From 21-14-0-10-47-8 sp966211455 (GTDB lineage: Bacteria > Bdellovibrionota > Bdellovibrionia > Bdellovibrionales > Bdellovibrionaceae), in assembly GCA_966211455.1 (NCBI GenBank), contig CBIHNI010000011.1, positions 62,001 to 126,000 of the forward strand: DNA of 64,000 nucleotides. The letters run 5' to 3'. Made by a program: the position numbers and the translations under genes. Under the pieces are notes generated by a model. It ran no database searches. It saw nothing but the letters and a program-made list of their open reading frames with translations, and was not told the origin of the DNA. This document shows positions 41,010 to 50,483 of this stretch, piece after piece; position 1 is the stretch's first letter, and each line of letters begins with the position of its first letter.

Positions 41010-42497
41010 TTACCTGACCTTGAATTCATCTGTGATGCCGCTGTTCTCGAGGAAAACCGGATCGTGCGAGATCACGATCAAGGCCGCCGGGAACTGCTTC
41101 AGCAGATTTTCCAGAAAGCGAATATTTTCCAGATCCAGATTGTTGGTCGGCTCGTCCAAAATCAAAAGCTCGGGTTGTTCGGTGGCAAGCAGCCCTTGCG
41201 CCAAAGCGGCGCGCAGCCTTTCACCACCGCTTAAGCTTTCGACTTTTTGAAAGACCGAATCCTTGGTGAAAAGAAATTTGGCCAAGCCATTGCGAATTTC
41301 GCTTTCATCCAAAGCCGAGACATCGCGGATATTCTCGAAAATGCTTTTCTGATCATCCAGTCCCGCGCATCTTTGATCGACGTACAGCGTGCGCAAATGT
41401 CCGAACCGAAGACCGCCTTTGGTTTCAAATTTTTCGCCTAAAATCGCCTTCAGCAAAGTCGACTTGCCCGAGCCATTTCCACCTTTCAGCGCCAGACGAA
41501 TATTTCCGCGCCACGAAAAACTGAGATCTTGGGGATAAAGCCAATCTTGAAAGCGGATGTTAAAACCCTGCGCTTCGGCGACCAGCTTTTGCCCCGCAAT
41601 GGCGGAGCCCATCAGATCGGCATACATCTGTGGATCGATTTTTTGTTTCAAGAATGCTTCTTTCGCCGCCTGCACGGAATCTTCGGCAAAAGCCAGCCGC
41701 TCGGCCGCCAATTTTCCGGTGTGAACTTGCGCGCGGCGTTTTTTCGCACCCAACAAAATTTTCGGCGCTCCGCCGCGGGCAGCGGTTTCGGTGCCGCGGC
41801 GGTTTCGTTTTTCCTGGCGCTCTTTCTTGGTTTGATTCTCGTGTAAGATTTCGTCATGCGCTCTTTCCGCATTCACCAGATCCTGCGCCGAACTCGATCG
41901 CTCCAGATCGCGGGCTTTCTCGTACTCGTCCCAGCTGCCGCCGAATTTGGCAAGGCCTTGATTTGAAAGCTCCAGCACTTCGTCGCAAAGCTGCAAACAT
42001 TCGCGGTCGTGCGAGATCAGCAGAACTCCCCCGCGATGCGATCGCAAGAACCGAAAAACCGCCCCGCGCCCGTCTGGGTCCAGATCATTGGTGGGTTCGT
42101 CCAGAATCAAAAATCCTTCGCCCAGGGCTCGCGCCAAGCGCAGGCGCATCCACTGCCCACCGCTCAGATGCCGGCAATTGCTTTCACGCGCGATTCCCTC
42201 TAACAGCTGCGCACGGGTCTCGCTCCACTGGTAATCGAAATTCAAGAACTGATCGACCGACATCTCTGGCACTGGCAGTCGCTGCGAAAAATAAGTGATC
42301 GCAGAATTTCGCCGCACGCTGCCGGTTGTGGGTTCCAGCTCGCCGGCCAGGATGCGCGCAAGACAGGTCTTCCCGACACCATTCGGTCCGATCAGGGCCG
42401 TGATTTTAGGCTCGAGTGAAAAATGAAAATCGGAAAAAAGGCGGCGCCCATTCGCAAGCTCGAATGAGACACCTTGTAAGGTGACAACCGTTGACAT
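41010..42497 (-). CDS. ABC-F family ATPase
   Basis: A 495-residue protein with two ABC domains and no membrane part: Walker A GPNGVGKT and GGNGSGKS, signatures LSGGQ and LSGGE, Walker B LILDEPTN twice, and a charged linker around residues 205-260. ABC-F proteins act on the ribosome, some giving antibiotic protection. It is slightly short for the family. The ATG at 42497 follows GAGG. A hairpin-forming leader (CCTCTGG/CCAGGGG, about 42577-42597) lies upstream and could be an attenuator, as in some resistance ABC-F genes. Confidence 0.88.
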   Translation of the reverse strand: MSTVVTLQGVSFELANGRRLFSDFHFSLEPKITALIGPNGVGKTCLARILAGELEPTTGSVRRNSAITYFSQRLPVPEMSVDQFLNFDYQWSETRAQLLEGIARESNCRHLSGGQWMRLRLARALGEGFLILDEPTNDLDPDGRGAVFRFLRSHRGGVLLISHDRECLQLCDEVLELSNQGLAKFGGSWDEYEKARDLERSSSAQDLVNAERAHDEILHENQTKKERQEKRNRRGTETAARGGAPKILLGAKKRRAQVHTGKLAAERLAFAEDSVQAAKEAFLKQKIDPQMYADLMGSAIAGQKLVAEAQGFNIRFQDWLYPQDLSFSWRGNIRLALKGGNGSGKSTLLKAILGEKFETKGGLRFGHLRTLYVDQRCAGLDDQKSIFENIRDVSALDESEIRNGLAKFLFTKDSVFQKVESLSGGERLRAALAQGLLATEQPELLILDEPTNNLDLENIRFLENLLKQFPAALIVISHDPVFLENSGITDEFKVR

Positions 42498-42715
42498 AAA
42501 CAAACCTCGCGCCGTTGGGGGCGCATTTCAAAGTGGATGAAATGAAATAGAATGGGGTCTGTTTAAGCGTTCATAGTCCCCTGGCTTAGACACCAGAGGA
42601 CCATAGGATATCGAAAACCGGGGGAGGTTTCAAGGGGCTTCGTTAAGTGTGCGAAAGCTCAGGTTAAAAGGATTCTGTTGTTCTATTTCAAAGACTTCCG
42701 TGAAATGATCTTTGG

Positions 42716-42832
42716 ATGTTGAAGTATATTTTGGTCCTGATCGGCATCGTCGTTATCATCTTCGTCTTCACTGCGCAGAAAGCCCACGAACAGCAGATCC
42801 AGGAAGTCGAACGCGCGATCGAGGGGAATTAA
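42716..42832 (+). CDS. Small single-pass membrane protein (38 aa)
   Basis: The open frame encodes MLKYILVLIGIVVIIFVFTA followed by a charged helical tail ending in EGN. One perfect membrane helix plus an amphipathic tail suggests a real small protein. The ribosome site is poor, so expression is not certain. It stands alone between the ABC-F gene and the AT-rich island. Confidence 0.45.
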   Translation: MLKYILVLIGIVVIIFVFTAQKAHEQQIQEVERAIEGN

Positions 42833-43040
42833 AGAGCGCTTTTTTAGCACCACTTTAGCGCCATCTCTCAACTAAAATTATTGTTATTTATTATCAAGGT
42901 CTCACTTTGATATTTGGGCGCACTCCAAACGCCCCAAAACAGTCCGTCAAACTATTATATATTTAGTCTTACAAGAACCAGCCGAAAAGCTAGACGATTT
43001 GTTATTTATTTTCCCGCTTTGCTCAAAAAGGAGATCTAAA

Positions 43041-45536
43041 GTGAGAATTCTATCTTGGGCTATTTTAGTAGTTTTGGCATCCTTTGCTTCTACCGCATTC
43101 GCCCTCTCACCGAGTGACTTTTATAATTCACAGCTTATGAACACAATGGCGATATCGAATTTTCGAATTGTTTCCGCACGCACACTCCAAACTAATGAGC
43201 CCATTCCTTTCGAGGGAGGCAACATTATTACCCCCTACACGGATGCTTCTGTGTCCATCACATTTGCAGCGGATATAACATCATTCTTTAATAGCGCAGA
43301 TGCACGCGGAACTGTGTCGATTAATTTCGATGGAGCAGAAAACTCGCCCAAGATTTATGGCGGCTGTGCCCCATTTTCTTTTCCAGATTTCGGAATAGGC
43401 CAAACAAGAACCGGGCAGTATACAATGACCGTACATCAATCCTACTTCGGAAAGCCATTCGTTATGTCCGCGTACGCGTCTCCCGCTTACTGTTACGCAA
43501 ACTCTCAACCGCGTTTTGTTCTGTGGAGCAATATTATTCCGATGACGATTTCAATCAATGGAGCGCAACCGAAGGTTAATCTTTCGATTGATAGGCCTAC
43601 CACATCAAGCACTCCTTTTATTATGAGTCCTTCTGATTCGACCGACTATCACTCTCGCTTTTCCGCCAAACCGAACGTGCCAACAACAATTTATGTAAAT
43701 GTGAAAGGTTCAGGAATTAATCCGTTAGACAACCGCTCTGCTATTGTAAGCCTGAAAATTAAGGGGCGGCCAGTGATGCAACAGTATGTAAGTCTCCAAG
43801 AAGTTGCAAATCGAAATGGTTACAATTTACCATTCCCGGCAACTACATTTACTCCAGACGAAGTTGGAAAACTGGATTTAGCTGCATCCGTTAATACTGA
43901 TGGTGCAATCGAGGAAACTGACTTAACGGACAATACCGTGCAAGATTTTGCCTACGTCCTATGTAAAGTTGAAGACGCAGGTCGAATCGTACCATTCAAT
44001 GCACAGACCGAAGCTGGATGGAAAAACGATCCGTTTGGAATTACAGCGAATTCGCGCCGCCCTGGAACAATGGGTGACTATGGTTGTTCTGTTACTGCGT
44101 TCACAATGCTACTAAAAAGCTATGGCATTTATACAGCCCCATTAGGCTCACCGGCATTGCCATATTTAGGTATTAAACTACCAGATGGACTAAATGGAGA
44201 AGCCCTAACCCCAGGCATACTAAATAAAACATTCTCCAACTACACCTCAAACTCGGTAGTTAGGGGTTCTATTGCTCTGAATGCTATTAACAATCCAATT
44301 TGGCCCGGAATGGCCGAAGTTGCTCGAGCTGGATATAAAGCGCAATGTTCAAAAAATTCACTTTGCAATCCAAATGACGCATACAAAGCGATTTCCTACA
44401 AAACAATGACTTCATCATTTGATGATACTGAAGGCAGTGCAGATCGCAAATTTATAAACAGGGAAATTTGCAATGGGAATCCTGTAATTCTAAGGTTCAG
44501 TAAAGTCGGAGATGGAGAGCATTTCATGCTAGCAAAGGGGACTACCGTTGCTGAAAATGGGGAAGTAACTTATCTGGTGCACAATCCAGGAAGAACTTCT
44601 GGAACAAATCGTTTGCGAAGTGAATTGGTGGCACAGTATCCGAATATTCTTGGATACATACTTTATCGACCTTCGGCAGATCCATCAATGCTTGTGATCA
44701 CTGCTTCAAAAAATGTTCATCTTGTGATAACAGATCCATTAGGCCGACGTTTGGGATTTGATCCGAATACCAGCACTTCTATACATGAAATCCCGGGAGC
44801 CTTTTATGGAACACAGTCAATAAACAACACCGGCGAGGAGAGCCAAGAGAATTCCGTTCTAGTTGCTGAGCGGTATATTGCAATTTCCCAAGACACTGAT
44901 ATTCCCTCAGGCAATTATTCTATACAAGTGTATGGCCTGGAGTCTGGAGAATATCATATTGATTATCGTGGTTTCGACTCTACAGGAACAACAAACAACT
45001 CAAGCTTAAAAACTGGATCAATTCAGGCAGGACAATTAGTTACTATAAATATAAATCATGCTGCAACTTTAGCACCTACGCCAACAGCAAATCTATTTGT
45101 TAACGAATACTCTATTAAGAAATCACCTTGGAAAACTTATTCTCATGCAAATATTATCTTACGAGGACAACTCATACCGTATTCCAAATCAGTCATTTTA
45201 TTAAAAGATCAAATTACTGTCTCAATCGGTGGCATTACGGGAGTAAACACAACATTTTATGCAAGCGATTTTAAAACTGTCAAAAAACGAAATGAAACCC
45301 TCTATCTATATAATAAACATCATGCGGAATTATCCATTTCAAGTAACGGAGAATTTGAAATCAAAATTAAGGACGCGGATCTTACAGACCTCGACAAAAA
45401 TCAGATTCAATACATAAGTATAAAAGTCGACAATCTTTTTGCAGACAAGCGCATTAATACCGATTGCCGCAAAAATGCTTGCAAGCTAAAACCACACCAT
45501 GGAACCTGTCATTTTGACAAAGAAGATGAGGAATAA
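43041..45536 (+). CDS. Large exported protein with C39-like cysteine peptidase domain
   Basis: An 831-residue secreted protein (signal peptide cut after AFA, residue 21). The N-terminal 320 residues are beta-rich, including a CARDB-like stretch (DLAASVNTDGAIEETDLTDN). Residues 330-550 match a C39_2-type papain-like domain with Cys349 (GDYGCSVTAF), His494 (GEHFMLA) and VHNPGR at 513-518. The tail is beta-rich with four cysteines. GTG at 43041 follows AAGGAG by 7 bases. Strongly AT-rich with codon use unlike its surroundings, so probably acquired. Heads a run of exported proteins. Confidence 0.75.
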   Translation: MRILSWAILVVLASFASTAFALSPSDFYNSQLMNTMAISNFRIVSARTLQTNEPIPFEGGNIITPYTDASVSITFAADITSFFNSADARGTVSINFDGAENSPKIYGGCAPFSFPDFGIGQTRTGQYTMTVHQSYFGKPFVMSAYASPAYCYANSQPRFVLWSNIIPMTISINGAQPKVNLSIDRPTTSSTPFIMSPSDSTDYHSRFSAKPNVPTTIYVNVKGSGINPLDNRSAIVSLKIKGRPVMQQYVSLQEVANRNGYNLPFPATTFTPDEVGKLDLAASVNTDGAIEETDLTDNTVQDFAYVLCKVEDAGRIVPFNAQTEAGWKNDPFGITANSRRPGTMGDYGCSVTAFTMLLKSYGIYTAPLGSPALPYLGIKLPDGLNGEALTPGILNKTFSNYTSNSVVRGSIALNAINNPIWPGMAEVARAGYKAQCSKNSLCNPNDAYKAISYKTMTSSFDDTEGSADRKFINREICNGNPVILRFSKVGDGEHFMLAKGTTVAENGEVTYLVHNPGRTSGTNRLRSELVAQYPNILGYILYRPSADPSMLVITASKNVHLVITDPLGRRLGFDPNTSTSIHEIPGAFYGTQSINNTGEESQENSVLVAERYIAISQDTDIPSGNYSIQVYGLESGEYHIDYRGFDSTGTTNNSSLKTGSIQAGQLVTININHAATLAPTPTANLFVNEYSIKKSPWKTYSHANIILRGQLIPYSKSVILLKDQITVSIGGITGVNTTFYASDFKTVKKRNETLYLYNKHHAELSISSNGEFEIKIKDADLTDLDKNQIQYISIKVDNLFADKRINTDCRKNACKLKPHHGTCHFDKEDEE

Positions 45537-45539
45537 TTA

Positions 45540-46163
45540 ATGACAAATTTTATAATTCCCCTTCTAGTACTGATGATTTCTTCTATAAATACTTCAGCCG
45601 AAGAGAAGAGCGAGTACAAAGAATGGAAGACCTTCCAAAGTGAGTATGGCTATGAGTTTAAATACCCTGCTTGTTGGTCTTTAGATATCGATGATCCTGA
45701 TGAAAAAGGGAAACTTGAAAAAATTCATAATCTAGTAGTAACCAGGAAGTCTTGCAAAGGTGCAAACGAGACTCGAGGAAAAGAGTTTGTCTCCTTTACG
45801 ACCGGATATAAGAACTTCTTTTACGATTCAAAAGCCTTATCTGATGACGCCAAAGTTTATTATGAACGAAGATCAAAAAACGAAATGGAAAAAGGAAAGC
45901 TGCCGCATCAAAAGCCAAACACTATGGGCGATACTGAATTTATAAACTATGTGGAGATCCTTCCCGAAAGTATCTTACGGTGGCGCAGAGAGATTTTTTG
46001 CGGGCAAAGACGGATTTCAGTTTTAGGTCCAGAAATCCCGGCTCCAAATAACCAGTATATCGAAAAATTAAAGACTGGAGATATAGCCCTTCCGGAACCC
46101 GAACGGACCATTTACGAGTCGATAAAGTGCATGGAGCCCAAGCTCAAATATGATTCAAATTAG
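45540..46163 (+). CDS. Exported protein of the island, YPxC family
   Basis: A 207-residue protein with a signal peptide (cut after TSA, residue 20). It shares with the next two proteins the pattern aromatic-x-F-x-YP-x-C-(W/F) (here GYEFKYPACWSL), then a run to a second Cys (RKSCKG), and more cysteines near the end. It starts 3 bases after the C39-like gene, with GAGGAA as ribosome site. Function unknown; probably a small disulfide-stabilised domain. Confidence 0.7.
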   Translation: MTNFIIPLLVLMISSINTSAEEKSEYKEWKTFQSEYGYEFKYPACWSLDIDDPDEKGKLEKIHNLVVTRKSCKGANETRGKEFVSFTTGYKNFFYDSKALSDDAKVYYERRSKNEMEKGKLPHQKPNTMGDTEFINYVEILPESILRWRREIFCGQRRISVLGPEIPAPNNQYIEKLKTGDIALPEPERTIYESIKCMEPKLKYDSN

Positions 46164-46231
46164 AAGAAGTGCAGCGGTAGATAGTGCTTTTACGTTGCGT
46201 TTATCGAGACTGGGGTAGAAAAGGTTTTTCT

Positions 46232-46924
46232 GTGGAAACTAGCTCTCAGCAGTATAGAAAATATTTTTGGAAAGTCTTGCTAATTTCTGGCCTTTCACAA
46301 GCTTGTTTTGCGAAAGACCAGAAACTCACGGCTCCTGGTCCATCAGGACCCGCTTTAATAAAAGAATATGGTGCCTATCGCCCGTCTGGAAAACTGATTC
46401 TCAATCGCGAGCCAAAATCTTCTGACAATCTCGAGCTTGAGAATGACTGGTTTGACGTATCCTATCCCAGTTGTTTTAAAGTCGAGCCATCTCTTGCAGA
46501 CGCTGATGATATAACGAATAAAAACTCTGCATCGGTGACATTCAAGAGGACCGAAAAGTGCCGTTTATTTAAGAAAGACTTTGATACCGTCGGCGTATCA
46601 TTCAATAGCAAAGTTGATGAAAATCAAATTGGTCGCGCAGAAGCATCTATTGATAAAGGTCCAGAAACAGCCTATGCCCAGCTTGTCTCTGTGAATGGCC
46701 ATCCTGGCGATATTAGTGCAACGATTCGAACTTCTGATAATAAGACCTTTCTTTTTTGGCACCTTTATATCTTGTGCAAGGGTAAGAGAAACGAAATCTT
46801 TGAAATCGTTTTTTCATCTCCCCATGATTTAGATCTAAAGCAAGCTTTGAAAGCAAAATCGTTCGAAATCCCGGAAGACTATAAAAGTATTGCGTCATCA
46901 TTCAAATGCAAAACAAACAGGTAG
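46232..46924 (+). CDS. Exported protein of the island, YPxC family, paralogue 1
   Basis: A 230-residue protein with a signal peptide (cut after CFA, about residue 27). It shares with the next gene the blocks FGAYRP/YGAYRP, LILNREPKS, NLELENDWFDV, YPxCFKVEP and KNSASVTF. The start is read as GTG at 46232, with AAGG 7 bases upstream; a longer GTG start at 46184 lacks a ribosome site. Ends inside the start of its paralogue. Function unknown. Confidence 0.7.
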   Translation: METSSQQYRKYFWKVLLISGLSQACFAKDQKLTAPGPSGPALIKEYGAYRPSGKLILNREPKSSDNLELENDWFDVSYPSCFKVEPSLADADDITNKNSASVTFKRTEKCRLFKKDFDTVGVSFNSKVDENQIGRAEASIDKGPETAYAQLVSVNGHPGDISATIRTSDNKTFLFWHLYILCKGKRNEIFEIVFSSPHDLDLKQALKAKSFEIPEDYKSIASSFKCKTNR

Positions 46925-47586
46925 CTATATTCATTTTGATCTCTAGCCTTTGTCTTTCGCAATCTACTCTCGCGAAAGACAAAGAGCCTATTATTACCAA
47001 GGAAATCGGCGTCGAATTAGTGAAAGAATTTGGTGCCTATCGGCCTGCCGAAAGATTAATTCTCAACCGTGAACCAAAATCTCCAAGTAATCTCGAGCTT
47101 GAGAATGACTGGTTTGATGTATTGTATCCTACTTGTTTTAAAGTTGAACCTACCATCGAAGATTCAGATGATGTAACCATAAAGAATTCAGCGTCAGTTA
47201 CATTTGATGGAAGAGAAAAATGCACCTTAGGAAAAGGAGATCCGAAAGCAGTGGTGGTTTCATACGGTTACGCCTTAGAAACAGAAATCGCCGATCGCGT
47301 AGGAAAAGTCATCAATAAAGGACCCGCAACTGCTTACGCTCAGACAATTAGCATCAATGATCTCTCTGGCAATATCAGCGCCACGATTAGAACTTCAAAT
47401 TCAGAAACTTATCTTTTATGGGAGATTAACATCCCATGCCGGGGTAAAAAGAATGAACTATTTCAAATAGGTTTTGCTTCACCTAGCAATCTCAATCTCA
47501 GAGAAATTTTAAAATCGAAAAAATTTGAAATCCCGGCCAAAATCAAGACCATCGTTTCATCCTTTAGATGCAAGAAAACCCGATAA
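46906..47586 (+). CDS. Exported protein of the island, YPxC family, paralogue 2
   Basis: A 226-residue protein with a signal peptide (cut after TLA, residue 23). It is a tandem duplicate of the preceding gene, with which it overlaps by 19 bases, and no ribosome site is visible, so it is probably translated by coupling. Four cysteines are in the same places as in the paralogue. The lower similarity outside the shared blocks indicates an old duplication. Confidence 0.7.
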   Translation: MQNKQVAIFILISSLCLSQSTLAKDKEPIITKEIGVELVKEFGAYRPAERLILNREPKSPSNLELENDWFDVLYPTCFKVEPTIEDSDDVTIKNSASVTFDGREKCTLGKGDPKAVVVSYGYALETEIADRVGKVINKGPATAYAQTISINDLSGNISATIRTSNSETYLLWEINIPCRGKKNELFQIGFASPSNLNLREILKSKKFEIPAKIKTIVSSFRCKKTR

Positions 47587-47617
47587 TAACAGAAAGTATT
47601 TTCCAAAAAATAGTTAA

Positions 47618-48061
47618 ATGAAAATCCTCTTAATCATTTTATTACAGACGTCACTTATAGTATTGCTACGAGCTAGCCACTCTTACGGATTTGACTGTGT
47701 ATCAGCCCCGGTGGAGGACGAGCTCAGCACAAAGAAGAATACGTTTCTTGCAAGAATAAGCCATGCATCCAAAAAGGAGGCGCTAGGCACAGTCACGGAA
47801 AACTTTAAAGGAATCGCGAAAAAGAATCTTATACTAAAAGCATCAGATAGTTATATGAGTTTAGGATCGGGTCTTTACTTTAAAGAAGGAGATCAGGTTA
47901 TTATCGCTACCAATGCATACATACCATCTGCAGCAAGTGACCACGGCATTATTACATTTGAGCCATGCAGCGTCTATGTAATTGGCGCAAACGGCGAAAG
48001 TCGATGGCTCAAATGGCTTCGCTCCGAAGAGTTCAAAAAGTATAAAACACAAAAGAAATGA
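47618..48061 (+). CDS. Exported NTR/TIMP-like protein 1
   Basis: A 147-residue exported protein (signal peptide cut near SYG, residue 24). The mature part starts with DC, then FLARISHASK...VTENFKG, DQVIIATN and a late FEPCSV, the strand order of netrin/TIMP-like OB folds. It ends LKWLRSEEFKKYK, almost the same as the next protein. In animals this fold inhibits metalloproteases; here the role is unknown. AT-rich. Confidence 0.65.
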   Translation: MKILLIILLQTSLIVLLRASHSYGFDCVSAPVEDELSTKKNTFLARISHASKKEALGTVTENFKGIAKKNLILKASDSYMSLGSGLYFKEGDQVIIATNAYIPSAASDHGIITFEPCSVYVIGANGESRWLKWLRSEEFKKYKTQKK

Positions 48062-48498
48062 AAATCGCAAAGCTTCTCCTCTTGACCACAGCGATACTCG
48101 GAATGACTGCAAAGAAATCTTTCGCATCGGATTGCGCATATCTTTCATATAAAGATGAAATTGCTTCGAAAAAATATATCGTCTTGATGAAAGTCATCAA
48201 CGCTACAAAGACAGCAGCTGTGGCGGAAGTTCTTGAGAACCTCAAAGGTCAGACAAAGAAAAAGATCGTTATTAAGACCACCTGGTCATTTAGAATGACG
48301 GATGACAGCCTAAATCTTGAATCAAAACAAACCGTCATTCTAGCGACCGATAATTATTCTGACTCTGGAAAAAATTTAGGCATCATCGAATTCAGAGGCC
48401 CTTGCGAAAATCATACCCTCAGCCCAAAGTATGATGCCGAACTCCTAAAATGGCTCCGCTCCGAAGAATTCAAAACCTACAAACCGAAAACCAAATAA
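48058..48498 (+). CDS. Exported NTR/TIMP-like protein 2
   Basis: A 146-residue exported protein (signal peptide cut after SFA, residue 23), tandem paralogue of the previous gene: DC start, LMKVINATK, VLENLKG, QTVILATDN, FRGPC and the ending LKWLRSEEFKTYK. Overlap of 4 bases (ATGA) shows coupling. Last gene of the AT-rich exported cluster; the next gene is convergent and of normal composition. Confidence 0.65.
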   Translation: MKIAKLLLLTTAILGMTAKKSFASDCAYLSYKDEIASKKYIVLMKVINATKTAAVAEVLENLKGQTKKKIVIKTTWSFRMTDDSLNLESKQTVILATDNYSDSGKNLGIIEFRGPCENHTLSPKYDAELLKWLRSEEFKTYKPKTK

Positions 48499-48501
48499 AT
48501 C

Positions 48502-49056
48502 CTAACCCCCAAACAAAATCCCGACCCCAAACGCGAAGAACAGCACGCAGGCCACCACGCGCACGTATTTCATCGGGATTCGCTTCAGCATTCGCTCCCC
48601 CAAGAAAATCGCCATCGCGTTGGACAACATCATTCCCAATGTCGAGCCCACGGTCACCAGCATAATGTCACCGTACTTTGCACCCAAGGCAACGGTGGCA
48701 AGCTGGGTCTTGTCGCCCATTTCGGCGATGAAGAATGAGACGAAGGTTGTGAAGAACACGCCGTACTTGGACGAGCTTTTCACTTCGCCTTCTTTATCCG
48801 GAATCAAAATCCACACCGCAAAGACCCAAAAAATAATTGCCAGCGACCAGCGCAGCACATCCGTCGAAACGTGGCTTGCGATGTATTGCCCCACCCCTGC
48901 GGCCAGCGCGTGGTTCGCTAATGTCGCCATCAAGACCGCCGACAAGATCACCCAAGGTTGTTTGTATCTGGCCATTAAGATCAAAGAAAGAAGTTGGGTT
49001 TTGTCTCCCATTTCGCTGATGAAGACCAGAACGGTCGAGTTGAGAATCGCTTCCAA
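48502..49056 (-). CDS. TMEM165/GDT1-family cation transporter
   Basis: A 184-residue protein with six membrane segments and two copies of the family motif EMGDKTQ. Family members move Mn or Ca ions, usually out of the cytoplasm. The start is TTG at 49056 with GAGG 6 bases upstream. I looked for a Mn riboswitch (yybP-ykoY) upstream and did not see its conserved core. Confidence 0.88.
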   Translation of the reverse strand: MEAILNSTVLVFISEMGDKTQLLSLILMARYKQPWVILSAVLMATLANHALAAGVGQYIASHVSTDVLRWSLAIIFWVFAVWILIPDKEGEVKSSSKYGVFFTTFVSFFIAEMGDKTQLATVALGAKYGDIMLVTVGSTLGMMLSNAMAIFLGERMLKRIPMKYVRVVACVLFFAFGVGILFGG

Positions 49057-49230
49057 AGGTTACCTCGTGTTTTGTTGAGGCCGGTGAAGACTGTTTTACG
49101 TGAAGCCCACGCCCCCCGTCAAGACGACAGAGCTTGCGCCTGGCCCATGTCGTGCCAATACCCACGTTTATCATGTTAGCAGCAATTCAATCTCTGCATC
49201 GGTACAGTTTCTGCAAATCCCTCTTCCATT

Positions 49231-50130
49231 ATGACAAATTCAAATAAAGCCGCTCTGAAGTGGTCTCTACTGGCGATCTTTTGCTCATCGATGACATTCC
49301 AGGGTGCATCGGCCCACGCAGCCTCGATGGCCTGCCATTCAGCCCATACCGAAGCCGCCAAGGATGCCGCTTATCAAGCGCAGCTTCAAAATCAAGCCGA
49401 GGAAATTATCGCCAGCAATGGGGCCTCGATCGCGCGCAAAGAAGGCCATTTACCCTATCGATCGGTCTACCGAACGCAACGGGGTCTGGGATGGTATATT
49501 TCCAATTTTGGCGAGGCCCTTTCAAATTTTATGAGACCCGAAAACAAAGACCTGGTTCTTCTGGATGCGGGCTCGGGAGATTCGTTCGTTTTGGATTCGA
49601 TCACTGCGGATCATCCCAAATATTTGGGAGTGAACTATAACTTTTTAACCCGATCTTTCGAAGGGATTCGGCATTTGCTTGAAAAAGGCCGCAAGGATGT
49701 TTTGACCGGTCGTTTTTTCGAGAACATTCCAAATTCCGAGCTCAGGATGCTGGGAAAAATTGGTATGATCGTCGATTATTACGGCGTCTTCGGCTACAGT
49801 CGGCGCCCCGATCTGATTATGAAAAAGTATTTGGAAATTCTTGAGGTCAATGGCGAAATTTTGATGCTAGCCCCTTTTCATCAATGGACACGCCATTACA
49901 ATTTCTATAAATGGCTCAATGCCATCAAAGGAATTCGTGTCGAGAAAGTCGCGAGCAAACAAGAAGACACCATGAACATCCGTATCATCAAAACCGGGGA
50001 GCCGATTTCGATTCCGGAGCTGAAAAACACTTATCTCCGCAAAGCCGCTCCGCCAATTTTGTATTTCAAATACACCGGACAAATTCTCACGGTCGATCCA
50101 AACCCAGAATCTGCGGCCCAAACCCCATGA
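49231..50130 (+). CDS. Exported SAM-methyltransferase-like protein
   Basis: A 299-residue protein with a Rossmann methyltransferase core: motif I LLDAGSGDS near residue 111, a following acidic turn, and the later GEILMLAPFH. Unusually, it begins with a signal peptide (about residues 10-32, ending ASAHAAS). SAM is not expected outside the cytoplasm, so either the hydrophobic start is an anchor or the fold binds something else. The ATG has no clear ribosome site. Overlaps the FKBP gene by 4 bases. Confidence 0.65.
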   Translation: MTNSNKAALKWSLLAIFCSSMTFQGASAHAASMACHSAHTEAAKDAAYQAQLQNQAEEIIASNGASIARKEGHLPYRSVYRTQRGLGWYISNFGEALSNFMRPENKDLVLLDAGSGDSFVLDSITADHPKYLGVNYNFLTRSFEGIRHLLEKGRKDVLTGRFFENIPNSELRMLGKIGMIVDYYGVFGYSRRPDLIMKKYLEILEVNGEILMLAPFHQWTRHYNFYKWLNAIKGIRVEKVASKQEDTMNIRIIKTGEPISIPELKNTYLRKAAPPILYFKYTGQILTVDPNPESAAQTP

Positions 50131-50477
50131 CCACCTCACCAGACGAACTGCAAATCACCGACGAAGTTGAAGGCACCGGCAAAGCCGCGGTCAAGGGGGC
50201 CTTGATCATCTGCCATTACACCGGCTACCTGGAAGACGGAACCAAGTTTGATTCTTCTTTCGATCACGGGCGTCCATTTCAGTTTGTGATCGGCTCGGGC
50301 CGGGTCATCAAGGGATGGGATCAAGGCTTGATGGGAATGAAAGAAGGCGGAAAGCGAAAGCTTTTTGTGCCTTCACGCCTCGGCTATGGCGAGCGTCAGA
50401 TCGGGAAATTTATTAAGCCCCATTCGAATTTGATTTTTCACGTCGAGATGATCGAAGTGCGCCCGCGCGAAGAGTGA
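50127..50477 (+). CDS. FKBP-type peptidyl-prolyl isomerase
   Basis: A 116-residue single-domain FKBP without signal peptide: VKGALIICHYTGYLEDGTKF, FDHGRPFQFVIGSG, VIKGWDQGL and GYGERQIG. It speeds proline isomerisation in protein folding in the cytoplasm. The ATG overlaps the upstream stop (ATGA), which fixes the start against a longer reading. Confidence 0.92.
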   Translation: MTTSPDELQITDEVEGTGKAAVKGALIICHYTGYLEDGTKFDSSFDHGRPFQFVIGSGRVIKGWDQGLMGMKEGGKRKLFVPSRLGYGERQIGKFIKPHSNLIFHVEMIEVRPREE

Positions 50478-50483
50478 TCTCAA

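Noticed and set aside
49057..49230. Possible Mn riboswitch (yybP-ykoY) before the TMEM165-type transporter
   Set aside because: Expected because this family often has one, but the conserved core of that riboswitch is not visible on the minus strand.
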